Shown here piece by piece: positions 57,589-64,000 of a DNA stretch of 64,000 bases. The notes under the pieces are model-generated. The model saw nothing but the letters and a program-made list of their open reading frames with translations. It had not been told where the DNA came from and did not search any database. Both the position numbers and the translations under genes were made by a program. The stretch lies in NCBI RefSeq assembly GCF_016584105.1, contig NZ_NRSM01000004.1, forward strand, positions 62,001 through 126,000. The letters are read 5' to 3'. The DNA comes from Ectothiorhodospira shaposhnikovii. GTDB taxonomy: Bacteria > Pseudomonadota > Gammaproteobacteria > Ectothiorhodospirales > Ectothiorhodospiraceae. Within the stretch, counting starts at the first letter, position 1, and the number at the start of each line of letters is the position of its first letter.

Positions 57589-60500
57589 TCACACCCCTAC
57601 CCCACCGACAACCCCCAACCTCAACAACCGCTCCATCTCCTGGGCCGGTACGGGGCGGCTGAACAGATACCCCTGCCCCTGCGGACAACCATGCCCGATC
57701 AGAAAATCCCGCTGCACGTGATTTTCTATGCCTTCCGCGATCACCGTCATGCCCAGTGTCTGGCCCAGCCCGATGATGGCCCGGATGATGGCGGCATCTT
57801 CCGGATGGGCCGAAGGGTCCTCGTGCATCTCGGAAACGAAGGATTGATCGATCTTGATGGCCTGCACCGGCAGGCGCTTGAGATAGTTCAGGGAGGAATA
57901 GGCAGTGCCAAAATCATCAATGGAGACACGCACACCCTGATCATTGAGCTGGGTGAGCGTGCGGACGGTCTGATCGACGGAACTCATGGCCGCGCTCTCG
58001 GTGATCTCGATCTCCAGGTCGCCGGTTTCAAGTCCGGCCGCGGCCAGTGCACCCATGATGCGCTCGAAAATATCCGGTTGCCGGAACTCCCGTGCCGACA
58101 GGTTCACCGCCACGGGTACGGTGGGGATGTCACGGGCCTTCCAGGCGCGTACCTGTTCGCAGGCCTGCCGCAGGATCTCTGGCCCCAGTTCAAGAATGAA
58201 TCCGGTCTGCTCCGCCAAAGGAATGAAACGGCCCGGCGATACCATGCCCCACTGGGGATGCCGCCAGCGCACCAGCGCCTCAAGGCTGAGCATACGACCA
58301 CTGACCAGATCCACGCGGGGTTGGTAGACAAGGTGGAATTCGCCCCTTTCCAGCGCCTGCCGCATGGCCTGGTCCAGTTCCATGCGCTCCTGCAGGGCTT
58401 CATCCATCTCCCGGGTATAGAACTGATAACAGCGGCGCCCCTCGGCCTTGGCGCGATACATGGCCGCATCGGCATGGCGCACCAGTTCCTCGGGGCGATC
58501 ACTGTCGGCGGGATAAAGGGCAATGCCGATGCTGACGGTGACGCATACCTGCTGGGAGCCCAGAGTCACCGGCCGGCTCAATGCCTCCTGGAGCTTTTCG
58601 ATGACCGGGATCGCCCCCTCCACATGGGTCAGCTTGGACAGCAGCAGGATGAACTCATCGCCCCCGAATCGGGCCACCGTGTCTCCCTCGCGCAGCAGGG
58701 CACGCAGCCGAGCGCCCACCTGTATCAGCAACTGGTCGCCCTGGGCATGTCCGAGGGAGTCGTTGACCACCTTGAAGTCATCCAGGTCGATGAATACCAC
58801 GGCCAGGGCATGACGATCCCTGCGCGCCTGGGCAAGGGCCTGACCGATGCGGTCCAGCATGAGGGTGCGATTGGGCAATCCGGTCAAGGGGTCATGATAG
58901 GCCAGATATTCCAGACGCTCGGTCAGGGCCCGCTTGTCGGAGATGTCCTCGGCCAGCTTGATGAAGTGCGTCACTTCCCCCCGGGTGTTGCGGATGGGCG
59001 AGATCCTCGCCAGCTCCCAGTAAGGCGCTCCCGAACGCTTGCGGTTCTTGAACTCACCTTCCCAGGTCTTGCCGTCGCGTATCGTGTTCCAGAGATGGTC
59101 ATATGCAGCGATATTTTTTTCGTCATAACGCAACATGCTAGGTCGCTGCCCCAGCACTTCATCCCGGGAATATCCAGTGATGTCGCAGAAATACTGGTTC
59201 ACATACTCGATCACCCCATCGGTGTCGGTGATCACCACCACGCTGGCACTTTGTTCCACTGCGTAGGCCAGTCGTTCGCTCTTTTCCTCTGCCTGCTTGC
59301 GGTCGCTGATGTCCAGACTGGAGCCCAGGATCTTGCTGAGGTGCCCCTCCCCCCCATATACGGGCGAGGCCTGATACAGGATCCAGCGCCATTCCCCCGT
59401 CTTGTGGCGCATGCGCACCTCCATGCGAAACCGTCCCCGTGGCTGACGCGTATACTGCTCAAACGCCTGAATGCCGGCTTCCATTTCATCGGGATGGATC
59501 ATGGATCGCCAGATTTCCAGATCATTTTTCAGTTCATGATCCTGGTAACCGAGTTGGGCCTTGAGTTCGGGAGAAAGGTAGACTTCTCCACCGGGGCGCC
59601 ACTCGAACAAACCCACGTTGCCCCCCTGCACCACTTCCCACAGTCGTTCCCGGTCCCGGCTGCGCGCCGTGATGTCCACATCCATGCAATACAGGCGAAG
59701 GTCGCCTTCCGCATGTTGCACCATGACATGGGAGGAATGAACGGTGACCGGATGACCCTGCCGGTGGCGTAAATTGAGAATCTCCGAGGGTGGCAGCGCT
59801 CCCCCATTCCTTACCTGCTGCATTCGCTGAAAAAAGACCTCACGGTCCTGTTCGGGAATGATGAGATCCTCCAGCCTGGCACCCAATGCCTCGCGGGCAG
59901 GGTAACCATAGAGACGCTCACTGGCCTCGTTCCAGTAAAACGCCGTGCCGTCCAGTCGGTACCCCTGGATGGCGACGTCCGGTATGTTGTCCAGCAGCTG
60001 TGTCAGGGCCGACTCGTTGCGTCTCAATGCCTCCTCTGCCTCTCGGCGCGCCGTGATATCCCGGTTGGTTCCCCGGTGTCCTCGATATCGACCGGCTTCG
60101 TCCCGGACAGCACGGCAGTCATGCTCAATCCAGCGCATGCCGCCGGACCGGGTGATGACGCGAAAAAACAGGAGTGAACGGGTGGGATCAGTGTCCTCAT
60201 GAAGATGCCGTTCGTAGCGGAGCCGATCATCGGGATGGATGATGCGCTGCATGAGACCCGGATCATCCAGAAATGCCTGGGCGGGATAACCGGTGATCTG
60301 TTCGCAGGCGGGCGACACATAACGGAACCGGCCATCCTCTCCCGACCAGTAATCCCAGTCCGTTGAGAACTGGGCCAGAATCCGGTAGCGCTCCTGTGCT
60401 TCGCTCAGCCGAAGGTTGAGATCCATCAGGAGTTGGTGCTGCTCCACGACGGCAGTCTGATCTACCAGGCTGCATATATATTCAGGTGCCGGGTCATCCG

Positions 60501-60972
60501 GATCGGAAATGCGGATGAGCTTGAGGTCGGCGATCACCTGCCGTCCGCCGATACCTTGCATGATGATGCCGCGGCATTCAGCCGCCCCCTTTCGGATGGC
60601 TGTATCCATGGCCTCCCGCAGAGCCGGCTGGTGGGCGGTGATCGCCAGGTGCCGGAACAGTTTCTGTTGCAGGGCGAGCAGCGCGTGGGCGGCGCCATTG
60701 GCATCACGCACGTAGCCTTGGTGATTGACCACGAAGGTTGGGTAGGGCAGGCCTTCATAAAGGCGATTAAAGCGGGCCAGGGCACCCTGGGTGACCTTTT
60801 CTCCTTCCACCAGTGCCTCGTTCTGCATGGCGAGTTCCGCGTGGTGGATGTGTAATTCTTCCAGCAGGCTATCCAGGTTCAACGCGCCCTGCTCAATCTC
60901 CATCTCGATGCCGGTCACCGCATTGTCTCGCAGTATGGCCTGGGCCCGCTCGCGTAGATGCTTTATATCCAT
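57589..60972 (-). CDS. Five-PAS GGDEF-EAL c-di-GMP protein
   Basis: A 1127-residue protein with no membrane segment. By eye there are about five PAS/PAC units (roughly 60-190, 190-320, 325-440, 445-560 and 565-690), seen as repeated endings like DITARREAEEAL and DISDRKQAEE. A GGDEF domain (RFGGDEF with REGD inhibitory site) and an EAL domain (LEALVRW, DDFGTAYSSL, IKIDQSF, EGIEN) follow. Both look catalytically competent. I start at the ATG at 60972; a TTG 33 bases upstream is the alternative. It is next to the sia genes but separated by 72 bases. Confidence 0.9.
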   Translation of the reverse strand: MDIKHLRERAQAILRDNAVTGIEMEIEQGALNLDSLLEELHIHHAELAMQNEALVEGEKVTQGALARFNRLYEGLPYPTFVVNHQGYVRDANGAAHALLALQQKLFRHLAITAHQPALREAMDTAIRKGAAECRGIIMQGIGGRQVIADLKLIRISDPDDPAPEYICSLVDQTAVVEQHQLLMDLNLRLSEAQERYRILAQFSTDWDYWSGEDGRFRYVSPACEQITGYPAQAFLDDPGLMQRIIHPDDRLRYERHLHEDTDPTRSLLFFRVITRSGGMRWIEHDCRAVRDEAGRYRGHRGTNRDITARREAEEALRRNESALTQLLDNIPDVAIQGYRLDGTAFYWNEASERLYGYPAREALGARLEDLIIPEQDREVFFQRMQQVRNGGALPPSEILNLRHRQGHPVTVHSSHVMVQHAEGDLRLYCMDVDITARSRDRERLWEVVQGGNVGLFEWRPGGEVYLSPELKAQLGYQDHELKNDLEIWRSMIHPDEMEAGIQAFEQYTRQPRGRFRMEVRMRHKTGEWRWILYQASPVYGGEGHLSKILGSSLDISDRKQAEEKSERLAYAVEQSASVVVITDTDGVIEYVNQYFCDITGYSRDEVLGQRPSMLRYDEKNIAAYDHLWNTIRDGKTWEGEFKNRKRSGAPYWELARISPIRNTRGEVTHFIKLAEDISDKRALTERLEYLAYHDPLTGLPNRTLMLDRIGQALAQARRDRHALAVVFIDLDDFKVVNDSLGHAQGDQLLIQVGARLRALLREGDTVARFGGDEFILLLSKLTHVEGAIPVIEKLQEALSRPVTLGSQQVCVTVSIGIALYPADSDRPEELVRHADAAMYRAKAEGRRCYQFYTREMDEALQERMELDQAMRQALERGEFHLVYQPRVDLVSGRMLSLEALVRWRHPQWGMVSPGRFIPLAEQTGFILELGPEILRQACEQVRAWKARDIPTVPVAVNLSAREFRQPDIFERIMGALAAAGLETGDLEIEITESAAMSSVDQTVRTLTQLNDQGVRVSIDDFGTAYSSLNYLKRLPVQAIKIDQSFVSEMHEDPSAHPEDAAIIRAIIGLGQTLGMTVIAEGIENHVQRDFLIGHGCPQGQGYLFSRPVPAQEMERLLRLGVVGGVGV

Positions 60973-61044
60973 ACTGACTGCCCGGTCAAGATTGAGATTA
61001 AACAAGCTTAGCTTGATCCAGGTCGGCTCGCATGCAACTGGGCG

Positions 61045-61848
61045 TCAGGCTGCCACGACCAAACGATTTCGTCCCTCCCTTTTGGCCTGGAAAAGGGCAT
61101 CGTCCGCTCGCTTGAGGGCATCATCAATGTCCTCGCCATGGCGCAGCAGGGTGACACCGATACTGGCTGAAAGCCGTATGGGGGATTCATCGCCCACGGC
61201 AAGGTCAGCAATGGTCTGCCGGATACGCTCAAGCACCATGACCGCTTCATCCCGCCCTGTATCAGGCAGCATGAGCAGAAACTCTTCCCCGCCCCAGCGG
61301 CCATACACATCGTAACGTCGCACGCCCTGACGAACCGCACCGGCAATCTCGCACAGTGCCACATCCCCCACTTCGTGGCCGAATCGGTCATTGATCTGCT
61401 TGAAATGATCCACATCCATCAGGGCAATGGCCAGCAGACTGTCCTTGCGGGTGGCCCGCTGGGTCTCTTCCTTGATGCGCTCCATCAGAAACCGGCGATT
61501 GGCCAGCCCGGTCAGGGAGTCCTGGTTGGCCGCCTGACGCAGGGTCTCGGTCACTTCCCACAGGTTGCGCTGGTACTGGTCCGAGATGCGGGCAAGCTTT
61601 TCCATGCGCCTGAGCTGCTTTTCGCATCGCTCGGCCAGGGTCAGGGTCTGGTTGTGCTCAAGCAGCTGGTAACCGTCCGATATCCTCAGCAGTCGCTCCA
61701 TGCGTTGATTCTGGCCAAGGATGTGATCGTTCACTTCCTCCAGCAGGGATCTGAGGGGGTTGTTCCCATGGGCAGGGTCGTCCAGCAGGGCCTGGATACG
61801 TTCCACCAGGCTCTGGCCGTCCTTGATCGTCCCGGATTGCCTAGTCAT
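61045..61848 (-). CDS. siaD: SiaD-type diguanylate cyclase
   Basis: A 267-residue soluble cyclase with an N-terminal helical coiled coil (about 15-105) and a GGDEF domain. The active site is WGGEEF (186-190) and RRYD at 177-180 is an intact inhibitory site. In Pseudomonas SiaD is activated by unphosphorylated SiaC. The ATG at 61848 overlaps the siaC stop by eight bases, which supports the operon call. Confidence 0.85.
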   Translation of the reverse strand: MTRQSGTIKDGQSLVERIQALLDDPAHGNNPLRSLLEEVNDHILGQNQRMERLLRISDGYQLLEHNQTLTLAERCEKQLRRMEKLARISDQYQRNLWEVTETLRQAANQDSLTGLANRRFLMERIKEETQRATRKDSLLAIALMDVDHFKQINDRFGHEVGDVALCEIAGAVRQGVRRYDVYGRWGGEEFLLMLPDTGRDEAVMVLERIRQTIADLAVGDESPIRLSASIGVTLLRHGEDIDDALKRADDALFQAKREGRNRLVVAA

Positions 61849-62236
61849 CTTTGGTGGGGAGGATATGGAACGGGAAGGAATAGTCCTCGCGGAATTCTTC
61901 CGCCATTTCCATGACCCGTTCATTGCGGGGATCGTAGTACCAGTTCACCCGGACTTCCCGGGACTGGGCATGGACCTCTTCAAGCATGTCGAAGACATCC
62001 ATCATGGCCTTCACACTGCTGGTGTTCATGTAGATGAGTTCCAGCTCCAGGTGCAGAGGGGCCTCGGTCTCATCCAGATACTGCTGGATCCAGGCGAAGA
62101 CCTGGGTAAAGAATTCAAAGGAGTTCTCGGGATAGGAATTTCCCGTCATGTGCAGCCGTCCCCGTGCCCGATCGGTGCTGATGGCAGGGGTGGACTGGGT
62201 ACCGGGGATTTCCAGTTCATTGGTCACTGACGACAT
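61841..62236 (-). CDS. siaC: SiaC-type phosphorylation switch protein
   Basis: A 131-residue protein of the SiaC (DUF1987) family. The conserved YMNTSSVKAMMD holds Thr72, which fits the Thr68 phosphorylation site of Pseudomonas SiaC; DMLEEV and NWYYD follow as in the family. When dephosphorylated it should bind and activate SiaD. Start at the ATG at 62236; the longest frame overlaps siaB. Confidence 0.87.
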   Translation of the reverse strand: MSSVTNELEIPGTQSTPAISTDRARGRLHMTGNSYPENSFEFFTQVFAWIQQYLDETEAPLHLELELIYMNTSSVKAMMDVFDMLEEVHAQSREVRVNWYYDPRNERVMEMAEEFREDYSFPFHILPTKDD

Positions 62237-62265
62237 GAGTACGAATCTTTTGTGATGATGATAGT

Positions 62266-62814
62266 TCAGATGACGGCGCGCAGACTGAAAAACACCCGGT
62301 CGTCTCCATCGTTGACCGGCGATACCCTGGCGCAAAGGGGCTCCAGGGATTTGCGCGCCACATCCACCAGGCCCAGGCCCGCGCCACTGAGCACACCCGC
62401 TTCACGGGGCTTGCGCAACTGCGCCTTGTAGGCCGCCTTGAGTTCCACCTTGTCCATGGCCGCCAGTTCCTCGACCCGATTCCGCAAAAGCTCGCCATCC
62501 TCCCGTTCCACCAGATTCCCGGCCATGATGACGTAACGTCCCGCCTCGTTGCGGGCAACGATGACGGTGGCGGAACCGTCACGCTCGTCATAACCCATGC
62601 GGGTGACGTAGTGGCGGATGTTCTGGGTGAGTTCAATATAGATGCCGAAGACATCCATCGCCGCGCCGGGGAGCGCGTTGTCCGCCTCCAGATAGTTTCT
62701 CAGGGCGTTGCCGATCTCCTCGATCAGACTGCGGGAAATGGGGCCGTTGAAGCAGAGGAGGATCTGGTTCTCGTTGAACTGGCGTCGCAGGCTGAACAGG
62801 TCGATCTCGGTCAT
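62266..62814 (-). CDS. siaB: SiaB-type kinase of SiaC
   Basis: A 182-residue protein that opens MTEIDLFSLRRQFNENQILL and has the ELTQNIRHY segment that resembles the N-box of GHKL kinases, plus a GAGLGLVDVARKS glycine loop. In Pseudomonas the equivalent protein phosphorylates SiaC. It lies 29 bases upstream of siaC and 45 bases after siaA. The assignment rests on the motif and the gene order. Confidence 0.83.
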   Translation of the reverse strand: MTEIDLFSLRRQFNENQILLCFNGPISRSLIEEIGNALRNYLEADNALPGAAMDVFGIYIELTQNIRHYVTRMGYDERDGSATVIVARNEAGRYVIMAGNLVEREDGELLRNRVEELAAMDKVELKAAYKAQLRKPREAGVLSGAGLGLVDVARKSLEPLCARVSPVNDGDDRVFFSLRAVI

Positions 62815-62859
62815 AAGGTATCTTGCCTCATTGCGTGTTGACTGGCGGGGCTCCCGGCA

Positions 62860-64000
62860 TCAGGACTGATCGACGCGAAAGGCCAGTATCGTGATGTCAT
62901 CCCGCTGATCGTGCTCTCCCCGGTAATCATCCAGGGCCTGATCCAGGGCGGCGGCCTGCTCCGGCATGGGACGGCGGGCGTGTTCCGTGATCAGCGCCTT
63001 GAAGCGGCTCTGCCCCAGGCCAAAACCAAGATCCCCGCCGGATTGATCCAGATATCCATCGGTCACCAGATAATAGGTGGTGGCCGGATCAAGCCGGAGT
63101 TCGGTGTCTTCGTACTCTCCCACGCGACGGTCCCCCAGGGCACGACGCCCGCCGTTGATGGTCTTCACGTCACTGCCATCACTATGGTAAAGGCTGATGC
63201 GGGCCCCCGCATAGCGAAGGATACCCCGTTGCCGGTCCACAAACACCAGGCCCACGTCCATGTGGGTGGCGAGGGCCTGGGTGGTTTCGGCATCCTTGAG
63301 CATCTCCCTCACGATGCCGTCTGCATGGCGCAGGACGGCCGCCGGGGCTTCCATGCCCAGGGTGTTGATGGCCTGATCCAGGGCGGCCCGGGCCAGCATG
63401 GTCATCAGGGCCCCGGGAACACCGTGTCCGGCGCAGTCCACCACGCCGATCAGGTAGCGTTCGCCGTCATTGTGGAACAGATAGAAGTCGCCGCCCACCA
63501 CATCCCGCGGACGCCAGAGTACGAAGTGATGGGGGCCCAGCAGATCGGCCATGCGGTTATCCGGCAGGATGGCCCGCTGGATGAGACTGGCATAGTCGAT
63601 GGAGGCCTGTATCTGGCGTTGGGCGGTGGCCATTTCCTGGTTGGCCTGGCGCAGTTTCGCGGTACGTTCTTCCACCCGATCTTCCAGTTCGTCGGTATGA
63701 CTTTTCACCTGCTCGGCCATGCAGGCGAAGGCCCGGCTCAGGTCTCCGAGCTCGTCCTTGCCGGCACGGGGCAGCTGGAGATCGTAGCGTCCCTGGGACA
63801 CGGCGGTGGCGGACTGCTGCAACTCGCGCAGGGGACGCAGCACGATCCGATCCACGGCCAGACCGAAACCGAGCAGCAAAATCAGCAGCACCAGGGCCAC
63901 CACCAGCAGACCGGCCCGCAGCCAGGTTTCCTGAATCACCGCGGCGGCGGCCAGATCCACGGCGGTGACCACATACCACTGCAGCTCCGGGATATAGGCA
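62860..64000 (-). CDS. siaA: SiaA-type membrane PP2C phosphatase (N-terminus off window)
   Basis: The frame is open to the window edge, so the N-terminus is missing. Visible from the edge: the end of a periplasmic Cache-like domain (PELQWYVVTAVDLAAAAV), a membrane helix (AGLLVVALVLLILLLGFG), a HAMP domain (PLRELQQSATAVSQGRYDLQ), a coiled coil, and a PP2C/SpoIIE phosphatase domain with DVVGGDFY, VVDCAGHGVPGALMTM and LVTDGYLDQ metal motifs. It would remove phosphate from SiaC and so turn SiaD on. It heads the siaABCD order. Confidence 0.88.
   Translation of the reverse strand, partial: AYIPELQWYVVTAVDLAAAAVIQETWLRAGLLVVALVLLILLLGFGLAVDRIVLRPLRELQQSATAVSQGRYDLQLPRAGKDELGDLSRAFACMAEQVKSHTDELEDRVEERTAKLRQANQEMATAQRQIQASIDYASLIQRAILPDNRMADLLGPHHFVLWRPRDVVGGDFYLFHNDGERYLIGVVDCAGHGVPGALMTMLARAALDQAINTLGMEAPAAVLRHADGIVREMLKDAETTQALATHMDVGLVFVDRQRGILRYAGARISLYHSDGSDVKTINGGRRALGDRRVGEYEDTELRLDPATTYYLVTDGYLDQSGGDLGFGLGQSRFKALITEHARRPMPEQAAALDQALDDYRGEHDQRDDITILAFRVDQS

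Overview
The window is chromosomal DNA, GC-rich by eye, from a gammaproteobacterium that oxidises reduced sulfur compounds. It carries a complete sulfur-oxidising heterodisulfide-reductase-like (sHdr) cluster with its own lipoate assembly genes, plus soxYZ and soxB. The tig-clpP-clpX, tRNA and ilvIHC-psd-pssA blocks are typical gammaproteobacterial arrangements. A Thioalkalivibrio/Ectothiorhodospiraceae-type host is my best guess; it is inferred from gene content, not from a marker-gene comparison.

Layout. 1-4.9 kb (all minus strand): clpX (cut by the window edge), clpP, tig, five tRNA genes (Pro, Arg, His, Lys, Leu) under one strong promoter, then pssA and a psd-like gene that lacks the pyruvoyl-forming serine. 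5-8.3 kb: ilvC, ilvH, ilvI. 8.6-9.5 kb: two unknown genes. 9.5-22.2 kb: sulfur oxidation in the cytoplasm. In transcription order this is tusA, dsrE3A, then shdrC1-B1-A-hyp-C2-B2, lbpA, dsrE, lbpA, lipS1, slpl, lipT, lipS2. 22.6-27.4 kb (plus strand): an unknown gene, an M48 peptidase, soxYZ and soxB.

27.4-37.8 kb (minus): three large signalling proteins that make or break c-di-GMP and one chemoreceptor. One of these, at 32806-36141, joins a periplasmic-binding-like domain, PAS, GGDEF, EAL and a C-terminal BLUF blue-light domain with all key flavin-site residues. 38.1-57.4 kb: a small membrane protein, a phage-gene remnant, a type I-E CRISPR array of 172 repeats (38465-48930), an AT-rich leader, and a complete type I-E cas operon (cas3, cse1, cse2, cas7e, cas5e, cas6e, cas1, cas2). 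57.6-64 kb: a five-PAS GGDEF-EAL protein and a siaABCD-type operon (PP2C phosphatase, kinase-like SiaB, SiaC switch, SiaD diguanylate cyclase), with siaA running off the window.

How it fits together. SoxYZ and SoxB would act on thiosulfate in the periplasm. TusA and DsrE3A would pass sulfane sulfur in the cytoplasm to the sHdr complex, whose lipoylated partner LbpA is made by Slpl, LipS1/LipS2 and LipT from the same cluster. The CRISPR-Cas block sits between two c-di-GMP signalling regions. No soxXA, soxCD, dsrAB or rhodanese gene is present in the window.
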